DNA of 64,000 bases from Aspidiotus rigidus (lineage: Eukaryota > Arthropoda > Insecta > Hemiptera > Diaspididae): NCBI GenBank assembly GCA_035079385.1, contig JAVHKY010000035.1, forward strand, positions 2,294,001-2,358,000, written 5' to 3'. Numbering within the stretch: position 1 is the stretch's first letter; the number at the start of each line of letters is the position of its first letter. This document shows positions 11,551 through 23,621 of the stretch, piece by piece. Made by a program: the position numbers and the translations under genes. The notes beneath the pieces are model-generated. The model saw only the letters and a list, made by a program, of their open reading frames with translations, made no database searches and was not told the DNA's origin.

Positions 11551-12245
11551 AGAATTTTTAAAATTTGATTTTCGAATTAAAATTTATATTCAATTATGAA
11601 TCGATATTAACAATAAAATTAATATAACAATAAATAATTTTTTTAAAATATTTTCGAAAAAATTTTATTGAAAAATGTTCTAATATTATAACAAAGTTTT
11701 TTGTATTTAAATTTAAATGAGAGCCAATTTTCCAAAACTCGTTAAGTCCACTTGAGCAAATTTTTCAGGAAAAATAAAAATCCATCTTTAGTTTTGGAAA
11801 ACTAAAATAATACGGCTTGTACTTTGTAGATCACATAACGCATACATAGTGGTGCCAAAAAATTATTTGACATCTTTATATGATGTAGCACTTGTATAAG
11901 ACGCTAAAAACGTTAATATCTCGATTTCAATTAAAATGGACTTAACGAGTTTTGGAAAACCGGCTCTCAAATATTAAATTAATAAAAATTATTATTTCTA
12001 ATAAGTAAAAATTTAATTTTTTTATTTTAATATACAATGAATAATTTATAATTAAAATTATAATAATAAAAATTATTCTTGAAATTTGAATTAATAAAAT
12101 GATTATCAAGATAATTGGATTTTCAAATAAGAAAATTATTAATGTTGTTATTAAAATAATGACTATTCTTAAAGAAATAATTATTAGATTAGAAAAGTTT
12201 ATTATAATAATAAATAAAATAATTAAGAAGTTTATTTTTTATAAT
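11551..12245 (-). pseudogene. nad6: Mitochondrial nad6 pseudogene (NUMT-1), split by a MITE
   Basis: Upstream of cytb on the minus strand, the mitochondrial-code reading gives hydrophobic stretches such as FENPIILMIILLIQISS, resembling the NPI...LLIQ region of insect ND6. The order nad6 to cytb supports the call. The MITE at 11719-11968 divides it. ND6 is poorly conserved, so the identity rests partly on position. Confidence 0.65.
11719..11968. mobile_element. 250-bp MITE inside NUMT-1
   Basis: Terminal inverted repeats of about 35 bp begin GAGAGCC and include TTTTCCAAAACTCGTTAAGT; the right end is their complement. Both flanks show AAAT, a plausible 4-bp target duplication. It inserted after the mitochondrial DNA reached the nucleus. 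Confidence 0.8.
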
Positions 12246-12301
12246 TAATAACTATTAAATGATGTACAAAATCATCAATATTATTTGATTAGAATTTTAA
12301 T

Positions 12302-12352
12302 AATATACTATTTAAACTTGAATAATAATGTTGATCAAATTGATTTGAATCC
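12302..12352 (+). pseudogene. cytb: Cytochrome b fragment in opposite orientation
   Basis: It reads LNLNNNVDQIDLNPLF in the + sense, matching the same cytb segment that lies in the minus sense at about 10800-10840. It therefore forms an inverted duplicate at the far edge of NUMT-1. Confidence 0.65.
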
Positions 12353-12439
12353 TTTATTTAGTCCCTCTCCTAACATATATAGCTCGGAGGACGACATTTT
12401 TCCAAGTTCCCGCCCCCCTCTCCGTGACGTCATTGTCAC

Positions 12440-14060
12440 GGGCTTTCCAAGCTTAGTCAAAAGATAGTCGTTGCATTTTGAGATATCAGCTTTTTTCAAG
12501 CAAAAGCCGTCAGGAAATATTGCATGATTGGTTACATTATTATAATTTAGCCTTTAAGCCCATAATTAAACCTATTTTGAAAACGCCAAAACCAGCTCAT
12601 GAATTTATTGGAATTAGCTACCAGCCAAACGCTGAAGTGTAAGTCAATGCTGATCGGCAGCGCATCCCTGGGTATGTATATTAGGCAAATAGTATCACCA
12701 ACATCCGCAAGCGCTAGAATCGATCGGCATTGTCGAAATCCCCTCTTCGCAATTCGGGTCGGTCATCCGCTTGGAGTGCTACAGTCAAGCGTATTGATGA
12801 TTTCCTCATTTGAATGTTAGTTAAGAAGTCGAGACCATTTGCGTCGCCCATCAATTGTTCCGTTTCTGTTGTAGGCGCTACATTAGCATTGACCGGCTTT
12901 AATTTGCTTTAGCAAAATACGTGCAATTTTGATGTGTTTATCAAAATTTACCACTTTTTGACGTATGCTCTGTAAAAAGAGTGGTGTATTCATGAATGTG
13001 TTTAGTTAATCTATTCGTTTTTAAAAATTGTGAGACTCGTCTATTTTATAATACCCGGCGGCATTGAATCCTTTGAAAATTAAAGTCGACGTTCGAGTAC
13101 CGAGTAGAAGTTCGTAGAATTTCCTGTACAATCGTTTTTCTTTTATGACGAGTCGCTTCTTTTTGACTTGGTACTACCTTAATCTGTCGCCAGAATGATG
13201 TGCACAAACTAGAATGGAATTCAAGTCTCTGCTCCATCTTTTTCAAAAATATCCGAAAACAAATTTGGATTGTTTCGTTAGCAATCGATGCAGTATTTTC
13301 CGTAAATTTGCTTCTCTTTACGAAAGTAATCTTGTTGAAATAAAAATTCCAAATGAAATTATTACGGCACCGTGTATAGGCAAATTTACGAACATAAATT
13401 CAACCCGTCCGTGAAATTTTCACGTAATTGTAAGCATTAGCGTTGTAAAATCCAACGCCTCTCTATGCGGCCCATGCAGTTTAGTAATGCGTCGAAAAAA
13501 AAAACAAAGAAAAAAATACACACTACCTCACGGATTCGAACAAAGTTTTAACAATAATATGCTAATAGCGAATCTTATGAATTAATGTTAATACGCGCGT
13601 ACACAAAATGAGAGGAAATTGCGAAATATTCACGAACCAAAGTTTTGATAAATTACTCATTTTTCATCGGGTGCAGCTGTTGTGTGAAAATTGTTTACAG
13701 ACTTCTACTGTTTTTTCTATCTTCTCTTCTCTTGTATGGCTTACAGTGTATCGTTCTCGCGAGGTCGCAGCTCCTTTTAGCTCATCAATCGATTTAATTG
13801 TGTTTACTTTTGCTCACGCATCCTAGTGTTTGTAAATGATAAATTACCCTCATACTGAATATTATACAGATTATTCAGAACGTAAGTTTTTTTTTTTTTT
13901 CAGAAGGGTTCACGTTAGAATATTGCTATAGGTTGCGAGCGTTTATACTTTGTATTGGGAAATGAATGGTTTTTATGGCTAAGGTGCACGAGAGTATTGA
14001 CAGGGATATTGAAAAAAGACAAAATAGTGTTTTACATTTTTCCGTTTGTTTCTGTTGCAG
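12440..14060. other. Intron or intergenic DNA upstream of exon A
   Basis: No family motif or paired repeat was recognised. Several 60-70 codon frames are present without splice support. A T run ends just before 13900. Confidence 0.5.
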
Positions 14061-14165
14061 GTTCTCGGCTCATCTAATGAATTTCATTTTGTACATGGAG
14101 CATTGCCACATGCCCGTTCGCGGCGCAGTATTCTTCATACGCGAAAATTAAAAGTCGACCCTTTG
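14061..14165 (+). CDS. amon: Prohormone convertase 2 exon A (prodomain end)
   Basis: Internal exon of 105 bases, phase 0 to 0, between a pyrimidine-rich acceptor ending CTGTTGCAG and a GTAAGT donor. It encodes 35 residues beginning VLGSSNEFHFVHGALPHA and including the basic stretch ARSRRS, which matches the internal prodomain processing site of PC2. It joins in frame to exon B at 48584, giving DPL followed by VASAFQQTGF, the order known for PC2 proteins. PC2 is a calcium-dependent subtilisin-like serine protease of secretory granules that cuts neuropeptide and hormone precursors at dibasic sites. The signal peptide and start of the prodomain are not seen and probably lie left of the window. 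A Helitron begins 17 bases after the donor. The insect symbol is used; the identification itself is secure. Confidence 0.93.
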
Positions 14166-14182
14166 GTAAGTGCGAAATATAA

Positions 14183-15142
14183 TCTTCTAATATATAAAGC
14201 AGAAAGTTTGTCCGTCCGTCCTCCTGTCCGTTTATAACTCGAGAACTACTGGGCCGATCGCTTTCAAACTTTCAGGATATATTGTCCTCATCCCAGAGCA
14301 GCACATAGACTCATAAAAACAAAAATTTGACGGGGAGGTGCTGAGTAATTTCAAAAAAGGGCGAAAACAATGACTTTTTTCAATATAAAAAAACGTGGTG
14401 GTGTAGCTTGCCATCGAACGCGTTGTTCCAACGTTACCGTTCAAACCCGTTGAGCGGCGCAGTTATAAAAATTAAGTTATGGTGATAACTCGAGTTTCAC
14501 TCATTTTTATGAAAAATTGAAGAGAACAAAAATTGTTGCCCCTTTAATTGCCTTTCGAATGAGCCCAATTCCAGATTTTTAGGAGGAAATTTTGGAACTA
14601 TTAGTATTTTGACTGATGCGTATTTAAGATCATTGTGTTTACAGAGAGAGAGCATTTAAACCGGTTGCTCTGGATGAATCTACAGAGACTATTCCAGTTT
14701 TACGTATCCAATTTTCGATTTTGAAAGGAGACGTTTATATAAAATAATTTCTTGAAAATTTGCTCTTCTTTTGTGACGATTAACTATACATTAGGTAAAT
14801 ATCGTCGTCAGAGTTTGAAACTACCTAAGAAAAGGTACTGGGTTCGAGAAAGAATTAAGAAAATTACATCCGGTTTCTCATATAGGAAACGACTGAGTTC
14901 GTCTCATGCCTCTACACAGACTGATGTAATGCTTCGGGGATATGGCAGGCTTTTTACCTACTGTCCATCTATTTCCTTAATCATTGCGACGGTTCATGAA
15001 TTAGTCCGTTTTTTGCTGCAATACAGCCCCTACCTGTCAACTCAGCTCTTACCGTTAAAATCGAAATATTTACAAAACACTGATATCTACTCAACACACA
15101 GCTGGCGGCCAGGCGCGCCGGAGGCGCGCTGCCAACCGCTAG
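14183..15142 (+). mobile_element. Non-autonomous Helitron 1
   Basis: The 5' end TCTTCTAATATATAAAGC is typical of insect Helitrons. The 3' end has a GC-rich hairpin (GCGCGCC, GGA, GGCGCGC at about 15113-15130), a short spacer and CTAG. The flanks are A on the left and T on the right, the expected AT insertion site, with no target duplication. The element is 960 bp and has no replicase-helicase domain. It starts 17 bp after the exon A donor. Confidence 0.88.
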
Positions 15143-15780
15143 TTATGTATATAATTCTGTTCCTCGAGAAGTATCTTAGTTTCCAATGGTGGTGGAGTAG
15201 TTCAAATTCAACGTGTTGTCTCACCGGCTGTCGAGAGTTTAGATTGAAGTTTTCACGGAGATGGGAGGTGTCAACAGTTCGGATTAGAGAGTAAAAGGGG
15301 ATTCAGCCGCTTGTGTAGGATCGAAGCGAAGTAAACGAAAGATCTCTCTAAATGGTCCAGATGTTTTGACTGTCTGTGTATTGGAGCCGTACAGTCTAGT
15401 TTTGTACTACTAGCAAAGTAAGGGTGAGATCAGAATTTAAGGACGTTGAAAAAATTTAGCATTCGGCTTCTAGTCACTCGCGATGTAGAGATTCAGGAAA
15501 ATTTTTTATAAAACTTCTGAGGTCTGGAGATCTTATTTTGGAGTCATGAAAGTGGAAAGGGAGGGAGGGGGGATTGGACGAAAAGGGTCTTCTTTGAAAT
15601 ATGAACATGGTATGAGGAAACTGGAAGCCATGGTCAGAGACCAATGATGAGATTCTGTCAGTATAGAAAAAGTTTGCTAACGTGAGAGTCTCTTAGAGGG
15701 CTAACGATCGGACTTAGATATTCCCACTCATTAAGCCAAGAGAATGATATCTAGAAGGAAGTTTGGTTTTTGACTCAACC
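15143..15780. other. Unassigned intron DNA
   Basis: Nothing identified between the Helitron and the non-LTR fragment; no paired ends and no coding motif. Confidence 0.45.
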
Positions 15781-16860
15781 TTTGCGTAGAAGCTGGTAAC
15801 TTCCCACCCCTCAAATGCCGATCCCCAACTCTCACTGCCAATGCTCAATTCCCTTAGCTTCCGATCTACGCACCCGCACTTTGCCGACATAATTCTTTCC
15901 TCCTTCCTCTTGAATCTGAACTATTCAATCGGCTCAAGTTGAACTACCTCTTCTCCATAGCTGACCCCTACCCCAGATATTCGACTCAATCTAGTTGATA
16001 ATCTCCAAACTCACAACACTTCTATATCAATAACTTATTAGAGGCATTATCTCTATACCGATTTTCCGACTCACCAATTCTACTTTACCAACGCAGACCC
16101 AAAACAGGATACGCGTACTCGATCAAAGGAGTCATCATAAACAGTCGTTGATTGAAAAATTCTGCCTCTATTTTTACTACCAACAAAACGCCATACTCTT
16201 GTCTTTCTCATCTGCACCAGCTCAAATTATTACTGTTATATGACTCACTTTCATCTCTCCTGGCTATACAGGACTCTTGTTCAACTAGTTTCCCAAATCA
16301 GCGCATTCGTTTACTCTTGCAATTACATCATCCACTTCTACATCTGTCTCTTTCCTGTGGATACCAGGTCACATCAACTTCCCGAACGTGACACGATCAT
16401 CTTTGCCGCCAAAGATTCCCTTATATGCCACAAAATTTCTGACCTTCTACTTGCCCCTGCTTCTGACCTTAACAACTATCACCGATCCCTGATGCTTGAT
16501 TCTTGGTATGACTTTTGGAAAAATCAACTCAGAACAATCGAAAGCAAAGCAATCTCCACGACTTCTCCCAAGAAATCATTCTCATTGGTCACACACCCCC
16601 ACTCATTCCTATCTTTTTTTAGATCTATTCTCCCTTCTCCTCTCTTGTATATCTTTTCGTCACCTCTTCTCGACTGCCGCTCTTGAAAATATCCGTTTCT
16701 CTCACTCTCTTTCTTCACGTTTTCTATCTGCTCTTTGTAGTAAGAATTTTATACGGTTACGAACTCGTTTAACTATCTGTATTTCACTTCTTTTCACCCT
16801 CTTCTGTACTTAGACTTTGACCCTTTCCCAACTTCCACCTCAATTGTCTTCGACTCACAT
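15780..16860 (+). mobile_element. Decayed non-LTR retrotransposon, RNase H region (fragment A)
   Basis: Overlapping frames 16152-16391 and 16240-16686, joined by frameshifts, read like the end of a Jockey/I-group ORF2: SIKGVIINSR, then NSASIFT (RNase H entry), YDSLSSLLAIQDSC, then ERDTIIFAAKDSL and SWYDFWKNQL. Related peptides recur in fragments at 26600-28300 and 31540-31990. Stops and frameshifts are numerous and the reverse transcriptase part is eroded. Confidence 0.65.
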
Positions 16861-16904
16861 ACAGTCAAATTCTTCCTAGTTGAGAAGGCGGACGAGACCA
16901 TCGT

Positions 16905-17320
16905 AGGGAGTTAAACTCTAGGCGACGCTTGCATCGTTAGCAACTTCAATCGATGAGAGGTCGATTTCGAGTCAATTCCTCCAAATTTTTCTATCGACCT
17001 GAAATCGACTGTTCTGTTGCATCGATTAGTGGTCGACTTTAAATTGATTTCAAATCGATGTGGGCAGTCAATATGCGAGTGTGAGTTCGATGACTTCGCT
17101 ACCTAAGCCGCAGACTTATGACGAGGACTATTGCAAATCTTGATTAGGCTTGACCAGTACAGCAATGATCAAATCGACACAAGGCATCGACTCAATTTTG
17201 ACATCGACGATGATCGATAGTAGAAACAAGTGGTCGATTTTGAGCCGAGTTACAGTAATTTTGTGTCGCTTTGCGGTCGACATCGAGTGGAACTACATCG
17301 ACTTCAAAATGGTCTTATAT
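16905..17320. repeat. TCGA-rich satellite, minor block
   Basis: Dense, diverged repeats of GTCGATTTCGAGTC, ATCGACCTGAAATCGAC and AATCGATGTGGGC type. It matches the large block at 50520-51860. Confidence 0.7.
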
Positions 17321-19490
17321 TTTAGTAATAATGCTCTCTGTAGATGGGGTTATTCATTTTTAGAACTTTTGTCAGATCCAGTCGGACGTCGGGAACAAGA
17401 AGGAGCCGTGGAGGAATATCCGTGAGATAAGAACAAGAGCGGCGAGAACAGGAGGTCTTTAGAAGATAGCGGGTTTGTTTTTTCGGATGAAGAATGGATT
17501 CGTAGATGAGGAGATTTGGAAACTGAATTAAGGAAATATTCAAGGAGGTTAGATGAGAAAATAGCTCGGCAATTCGAGACAGGTAATTTAGATGATTGTG
17601 TGCCAGACTAAGTATGGCGCATCATCTTTAGATTGAAGAGAAAATTCCTTTCGAAAAACGTGAGGAGGCATCACCAGAACAGATTCGAGCGAAATTATGA
17701 ACATTCTTTTCGGCAAATTTTAAAAGAAGATGACTCGCAGATATCCCCTTCGAAAACAGACATCCCTCACGAATACTTATTCGTTGTCACGAAGGATTGA
17801 CTCGCTGTAGTGTACACGTACTTGACCTCTTTTTCTAACGGTACAAGTATGGAAAATAAGCGTCATTGAACTTGTCAGCCTCATTATTCTGAAGGAGAAA
17901 ATAATCTTCCGTTGCGTGGTGTTCTTTTCATAAAAATCCATGTATCTTTGGAAAACGAGAGGATTATGTCGGCTCTATCCGTGTCATTGACGACGCCCAT
18001 CGTCATTAAATTGTTCAAGACGAGGTAAGGAATGGGGAGAAAAAAAAAAGACTCCAGTACGTAGCAATAAATTCATATTTTCCCCGTGATACCTCTTAAT
18101 AATGTGAAATTTAAGGCCGTTCTTCAGAGATTGCGAAGATTTCAACGCCCTCGAGGTTTGTACTCGTGTAAAATAATAATGCTAGAAGGTTCATATTTAT
18201 ATACAGCCGGAGAGGCACTTCGAAAAAAAATATATATATTAACGTCGTGTGGAAAGCTTTCTACGAAGACTGGATTTTCTTTTTACATTGAAATTCAACA
18301 GACAGTGTAGATCGTGAAGCAATATTGATTTCAATAATACCAGTATTAGAAGTTTTTTCTATTGCACAGAGATACAATGAAACATGTACAGTAAACAGAA
18401 TAAAATATTTTCAGGCTCACTTCTTTTCGGAAAAGTTGAGGATTCGTCATAGTCCTGAAGGAAGGAGGGGGGGAGGGATGTTTCAAATCTATTTATCGCT
18501 GACTTTATGAATAAAAATACAAATATAACGAGGTACAGATTTTCTTTTTAAAAGAGTTGTAGTGTGCCCCAGCGGCAGCGCTTGTGGCACGTCAAGATTT
18601 CGGCGCCTTTCAGTTTCCCTTTCACTCACCAATTTTTTTCATCAACTTTTCTTAGTGCCTATAGTATACATCCTCGATCAGTGTGAGTCGAGCCGCCCCT
18701 GGTGTGCTCAGGGCCAGATTTAAGACGAGAATCACCGGCCTCTCAACAAACCTCGGCAAATTTACAGTATACGTCAATTCTTTATCCTATGTATATGGCG
18801 GAGATATCACACTTGTAAGATTATAGGGGTAGAAGAAGGCAAAGAAGAAGAAGACGCAAGATTAGTATATCAGGTGATTTATTGGCAGAAGATAAAGAAA
18901 ACAATTGACCAGACTTACTCCCACTCCCGCCATCCCACAGATAATCTTCCAAAAGGCATGAATTAAGCCTGTAATTTGGGTGATACATAGGTAAAAGAAT
19001 AAGAAGAAAGAAGTTGATTAAGCTAGCCAAGGAGCAGCTGGATACATAAGTGAATTTTCAGTGTCTTGTGGTTGATTTCATCACCACCGTGTGCTAAGCG
19101 ATTGTTAAACTTGCTCGCCATGTTTTTCATCTCTTCTTGATTAACATCTTGTACGCTATTTTGTACAGCCTGCCCTATTTCTACATGTGATGGTATTGGC
19201 TAAAAATGCATACGGAAATTAATACAAGAGGGAGGGGTAAGGGTGGCATGGACGTACGAACACAAATCGCAGAATTAAATCTAGATTAGAAGAAAGAATA
19301 TTGAAAAAATGATGGTGAATCTGAGATTCGTTCTATGTACTTACGAAAATGTATGAAGAAAAATATCAGATTTATTTTCACGAAAAATTTTGAAAAATTG
19401 GTTCCAACTTCCACGAGACTTGATAGATAATTATTCATTTTCTTATGGATTGCGTCCTTGAAGAAATATGAAGAATAGATTTCGAAATTT
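17321..19490. other. Unassigned intron DNA
   Basis: No gene or complete element recognised. A possible single hAT-like end (CAGGGCCAGATTTAAG) lies near 18711 without a partner. Confidence 0.45.
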
Positions 19491-19498
19491 ATATATAT

Positions 19499-20833
19499 GT
19501 TACAGTTAAAACCCGAAATCAGTAAATTCTAAAATTCACTAGTCAAAACTAGTTGCCACAAATGACTTTAGTCAGAACTAGTTTCGACTAGTTAACTCTA
19601 GAATTTACCGTGACCCTCAGTGTTGGAGCTAGTTTTAACTTAAATAATTTCAGGTAAAACTAGTTTTTACTAGTGAAAACTAGAATTGACTAGTAAAAAG
19701 TGAAGTAGAGAAGAAATTATGATTGTCGGGGAACACTAGTTTTAACTAGTGAAAACAAGAAGGGTGAATCCAATCAGTAAAATGAATTTCTTCCCTAGTA
19801 CAAATGTAATTGCATTTTTATCAAGGGTGTTGGAGGCATATTTTTTTTAGAGGCCTCCGGAACGAATACAGAAAATGACTCTCCGACTTCGGTTGCCTCC
19901 AGTGAACACGTTTGGAGGCGTCTTCTGACCTCCAAAGTATGTCTCTGGAAGTACCTCAAAATGCCTCCAGCGCAATTACTGAGATTGGAGAAAATGCCTC
20001 CGGAGGCACTGTCGAAGAAACCGAAGACGTCTTTGGAGACGCCTCCGAAGGCACTTGTAACGTTGATCAGTGTGACCAGATGTAGCATATTGGCCTACCA
20101 GTGTTGCCAGATGACGGATGATATTCACAAGGTGTATTTAAAACTTTGGCTTTTCTTCGAACCGAGCAGCGCTAGCATCAAAGTGGCTGAATGAGGGTTC
20201 AAGGAATAGAATACTGTTGAAAAAAGTGCCTCCTAAAGGATCTTTGGAAGCACCTCCAAGCCTCTAGGTGGAAGCAAGGTACCTCCGGAGGCAAAATGCT
20301 CCAGCCTCCAACATCTTGGTTTAAATCCTCACCATCTTCGCCTCATTGGAAGCGGAGGCAAGGTACCTCCAGAGACAAAATGCCTCCAGCCTCCAACACC
20401 CTTGAATTTTTATTTTTCACAAAGCTTGTTTGTACTTGAATGGTGTGCGTCAATTAGTCACTGTTAGGTTTGCTCTTGTAACGTTTATAGACCGACGAAT
20501 TCGTATGATATACGGTTTAATGTGTGAATTAAGGAAGAAAAATTTAGAACTTTTTCGTATATTTTATTCCAGTGTGAGCTACTTATCCTCAAAGTTGAGC
20601 AGAACTACCAAATATCTATCAATTTGGCCGAAGTATGTCTGGAAATACCATCACCTTTTGAACTCGAACAATTTCAATTTATTTCAGTTATAACTAGAAT
20701 TTACTGATGAATTCAAACAATTTTTTTATTCTAGAATTAACTAGTCAAAACTAGTTCTGGCTAAAGTCATTTGTGGCAACTAGTTTTGACTAGTGAATTT
20801 TAGAATTTACTGATTTCGAGTTTTAACTGTAAC
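19499..20833. mobile_element. ACTAGT-rich TIR element
   Basis: GTTACAGTTAAAAC on the left pairs with its complement at 20820-20833. Inward, about 120 bp on each side share GAAATCAGTAAATTCTAAAA and repeated ACTAGT palindromes (GTCAAAACTAGTTGCC). There is no coding sequence. A hAT-type MITE at 19822-20405 is nested inside. The flanking TATA-rich DNA hides any target duplication. Confidence 0.75.
19822..20405. mobile_element. hAT-type MITE with GCCTCC repeats, copy 1
   Basis: Ends CAAGGGTGTTGGAGGC and GCCTCCAACACCCTTG are inverted, and the flanks read ATTTTTAT on both sides, consistent with an 8-bp hAT target duplication. Subterminal regions are packed with GCCTCC/GGAGGC boxes, several forming CCTCCGGAGG palindromes. 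The central part is conserved with copy 2 (51878-52509) and holds TGGCAACACTG, TGGTCACACTG and CAGCGCTAGC, on one strand or the other. No transposase. Confidence 0.8.
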
Positions 20834-20839
20834 ATATGT

Positions 20840-21710
20840 ATATATTCGGATGCTGTGAGTCTTTTTTTTTCTCATACTCTGACTACTGAAAACTCCTTTT
20901 GGTTGACGATGAGGCCAAATCTTTTCCCATCCAAACTAATAATTTTCTTCTCTGACAAAAACAGTATCAACTACAGACAAAGACGCAAACTGACGTTCCC
21001 TTTAACTTTTTCATTCCCCGTTTAATAATCGAGAAAAACTTTTCGGCGCCGAAATTATTCTCCTTTAAAATTATTTTCGTAGGTACGGCGCGCTATACTC
21101 CCTATATTTATGACGCGAATAACTCCTCAACATCTGACAGAATCAACATAATTATACTTAATTTGATAACATCAAAGATGATGTCCTTCGCCGCGTTAAT
21201 CACAGACCGAGTGTCCATTTCTAGAAAAGGTACGACACCGGGGTATCCTGAAGAGCGTATATACGTCTAGAATTTCAAAAGTTACAGAAACCCTCGCATC
21301 CTCATCAAAATTACCGAATACCCACCCACGTTATCACGTCGACGGGGTTTTCATTCATATTAGCGCCAACGGCGAGTTAAAATATTCGACGACTGAGTTA
21401 ATAATTCATTTTTCGGACTGCGGTCGGTATAGACTTTATGTGATTTTCGAACAGTAGGTGGATGAACTTGAATATGATTCTACACTCGTTATGTTGAAAA
21501 AAGATATCCTACTGAATTGAGATAATAAGAATAATTCTATCTCAAGTTAAATCGAAATTTATATGTACTTCGCGATAACGTCATCTCGGGTTAACTTTCG
21601 ACATTTTCGAACTTATGCGTAAGACGATGTACGTGGATAATTCAAAATTTACAGGGCTATATTTTACTTCCAAAGCGAATATATTATCAGACAGAAAAGT
21701 GTTGTATGGT
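20840..21710. other. Unassigned intron DNA
   Basis: No coding or repeat structure recognised. Confidence 0.5.
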
Positions 21711-21717
21711 TTATTAT

Positions 21718-22173
21718 CAAAGCCCGGATTTTTCGGCACCAGAAATGAAATGTTCTGCACTTAATGTTGCATTTTAGGCATTATTTGGCATTAAAAAAAA
21801 AAAAAAAAAACAAGTGTTTTCAGTGCTTTCACAAATTCGCGATCAGAAATTTACGACCAAAATTACGTAATTTTAAATAAAATAAATGATTTTTGGGAAT
21901 TAAACTCGTCAATAAAAAATCCTAGCGCAATTTTTCAATCAAAATTTTTAATTTTTCAACTTTGAACTAAAAATAATATTTTCAAAAAAACTGTCCAATT
22001 TTTATCAAAATTGCTGAATTGTAAGCAATATTAATTTGATAATTTTAGAAGATATATTTAACAAATTGGTCATTGTCAGCCTTATTCGGCTTTAAACCCC
22101 ATTTTCGGCAAAATGATTTTTTCCCCTAGCCTCTACTACCCCCAATACGTACTGCCGAAATATCGGGGCTCTG
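21718..22173. mobile_element. hAT-type MITE with CCCGGATTTTTCGGC ends, copy 1
   Basis: The left end CAAAGCCCGG and right end CGGGGCTCTG are inverted, with an exact 8-bp flanking duplication TTTATTAT. Size 456 bp. It contains an A run at about 21795-21812. A related copy in the opposite sense lies at 40576-41116. Confidence 0.85.
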
Positions 22174-22205
22174 TTTATTATCAAAGAAATAAAACATAAT
22201 GATAA

Positions 22206-23621
22206 AGGCTCTAGTCGGGTAAGGGGGGAAAAATGGCCTCGGTCGAAAAATGTTTCAAATGTCCGTCAAAATGTTGTCCCCAATGAGAAAACTCGAAACC
22301 CAAAAAATTGGACACATCCGCTCACCCATATTGGCTGCAGAGTCATTTCTGGGGCTAAAATCCAAATGGCTGTATCTCAGGCAACAATGATTGCACAGCA
22401 ATGTAACTTGGGGACATTTTAGGATATGTGAACGTTCATCCATGGTATTTTTTTTCAAAAAGATTCATCTATATTTTCCCTAGTTTCTAGGAATAACAGA
22501 ACATCAAACTCGAATATTTAAAAAAATCATGGGGGGAGGCACCCGGAAAAAATCATTCATTGGAAGCGCCATACCCTCTACTACAACATACATTGGTACC
22601 ATAGTCCTCGGTGAGGTGGAACATTCCCAAAAAAATCAATATTTAATGAATTTCTGTGATTTTTTCATGAATAGTGGGGTTAACTACGACTGCTACCGCA
22701 ATAGATCGCGTAAAATCAATAGTAAAAGTTCGAGCTGAAAAATACGCACTCCTCCGTGGGATGAAATGGGAATGTACCTAGATAGACCAAAAATATATTT
22801 TCAGTATTTTGTTCATCGATTTTGTCAGTTCTTATGTAAGCACATCCACGGATTAGGTGGAGTGCGTTAGATTGAGAAAAATTGTTGAAAAATTCTCCAG
22901 TCGGTGGAACAGTCGGAAAACAGTAAAGAAGTGAGAAAATCCACTTTTTCACCCTGGAGGACTGTGAGTTTCGGTATTTCGTTCATCAATTAGGTCGATT
23001 ATAATGTAAACCCGTCCGTCGAATTCTAATAAAATGGTCAAAAAATTCTCCAGTCGCTGAAATAGTCTGAAAATGGAAAATTGAAAATATCTACCTACTT
23101 TTTCGACCTGGAGAACCGTGATTTTTCATATTCTGTTTATCAATAAGGTCAACTCTTTTGTAAACACGTCCCTACTTCGAAAAAAATAGTCAATAAATTA
23201 TTCAGTCGCTGGAACAGTCTGAAAATAATGAAAAATTGAATATATTCACTTTTTCAACCAGGAGATATTTTTATATTCTTCGTATCAATAAGGTGGATTC
23301 AAATCTTATTTAAATACGTCCGCTCAGTTGGAAAAAAAAATCAAAAAATCCTCCAGTTTCTGAGACGTCCTGGAAATAGTAAAATAAACCACTTTTTCAA
23401 CATGGAAAACCACGTTACATTGCTGTGCGATCATTGTCGCCTCAGATACAGTCATTTGGATTTTAGGCCCCAGAAATGACTCTGCAGCCCATGTGGGTGA
23501 GCGGATGTGTGCAATTTTTCGGGTTTCGAATTTTATCATCGGGGACAACATTTTGACGGACAGATGAAGCATTTTTCGACCAAGGTCATTTCCCCTCCTC
23601 CCTTACCCGGCTGGAGCCTTT
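22206..23621. mobile_element. TIR element with internal tandem repeats, copy 1
   Basis: Arms of about 215 bp are inverted: left from AAAGGCTCTAGTCGGGTAAG, right ending in the matching complement. They share TTTTCGACC, TGGGTGAGCGGATGTG and ATGACTCTGCAG blocks. The interior has about four degenerate units of roughly 150 bp containing CACTTTTTCA, CTCCAG, a TCAATAAGGTC-like motif and ACACGTCC. No coding sequence. It interrupts the 3' part of the minus-strand non-LTR fragment B. A second, one-ended copy is at 31995-32930. Confidence 0.78.

Larger units (their letters stand above)
10795..12365 (-). other. NUMT-1: mitochondrial nad6-cytb island in nuclear DNA
   Basis: Very AT-rich block with sharp edges. 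Reading the minus strand with the invertebrate mitochondrial code (TGA Trp, ATA Met, AGA Ser) gives nad6 then cytb, the usual order. It is interrupted by a hammerhead-bearing tail (about 10847-10955) and a MITE (11719-11968). At the right edge a short cytb piece lies in the opposite orientation. The flanking satellite is inverted on the two sides (about 10715-10838 against 12320-12440), so the island sits inside hairpin arms. Frameshifts and insertions make it non-functional. Confidence 0.85.

Noticed and set aside
10970..12350. Bacterial or endosymbiont origin of the AT-rich islands
   Set aside because: The reading requires TGA as Trp and gives mitochondrial proteins and rRNA in arthropod style.
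18711..18760. hAT terminal repeat CAGGGCCAGATTTAAG
   Set aside because: Only one end found and no target duplication.
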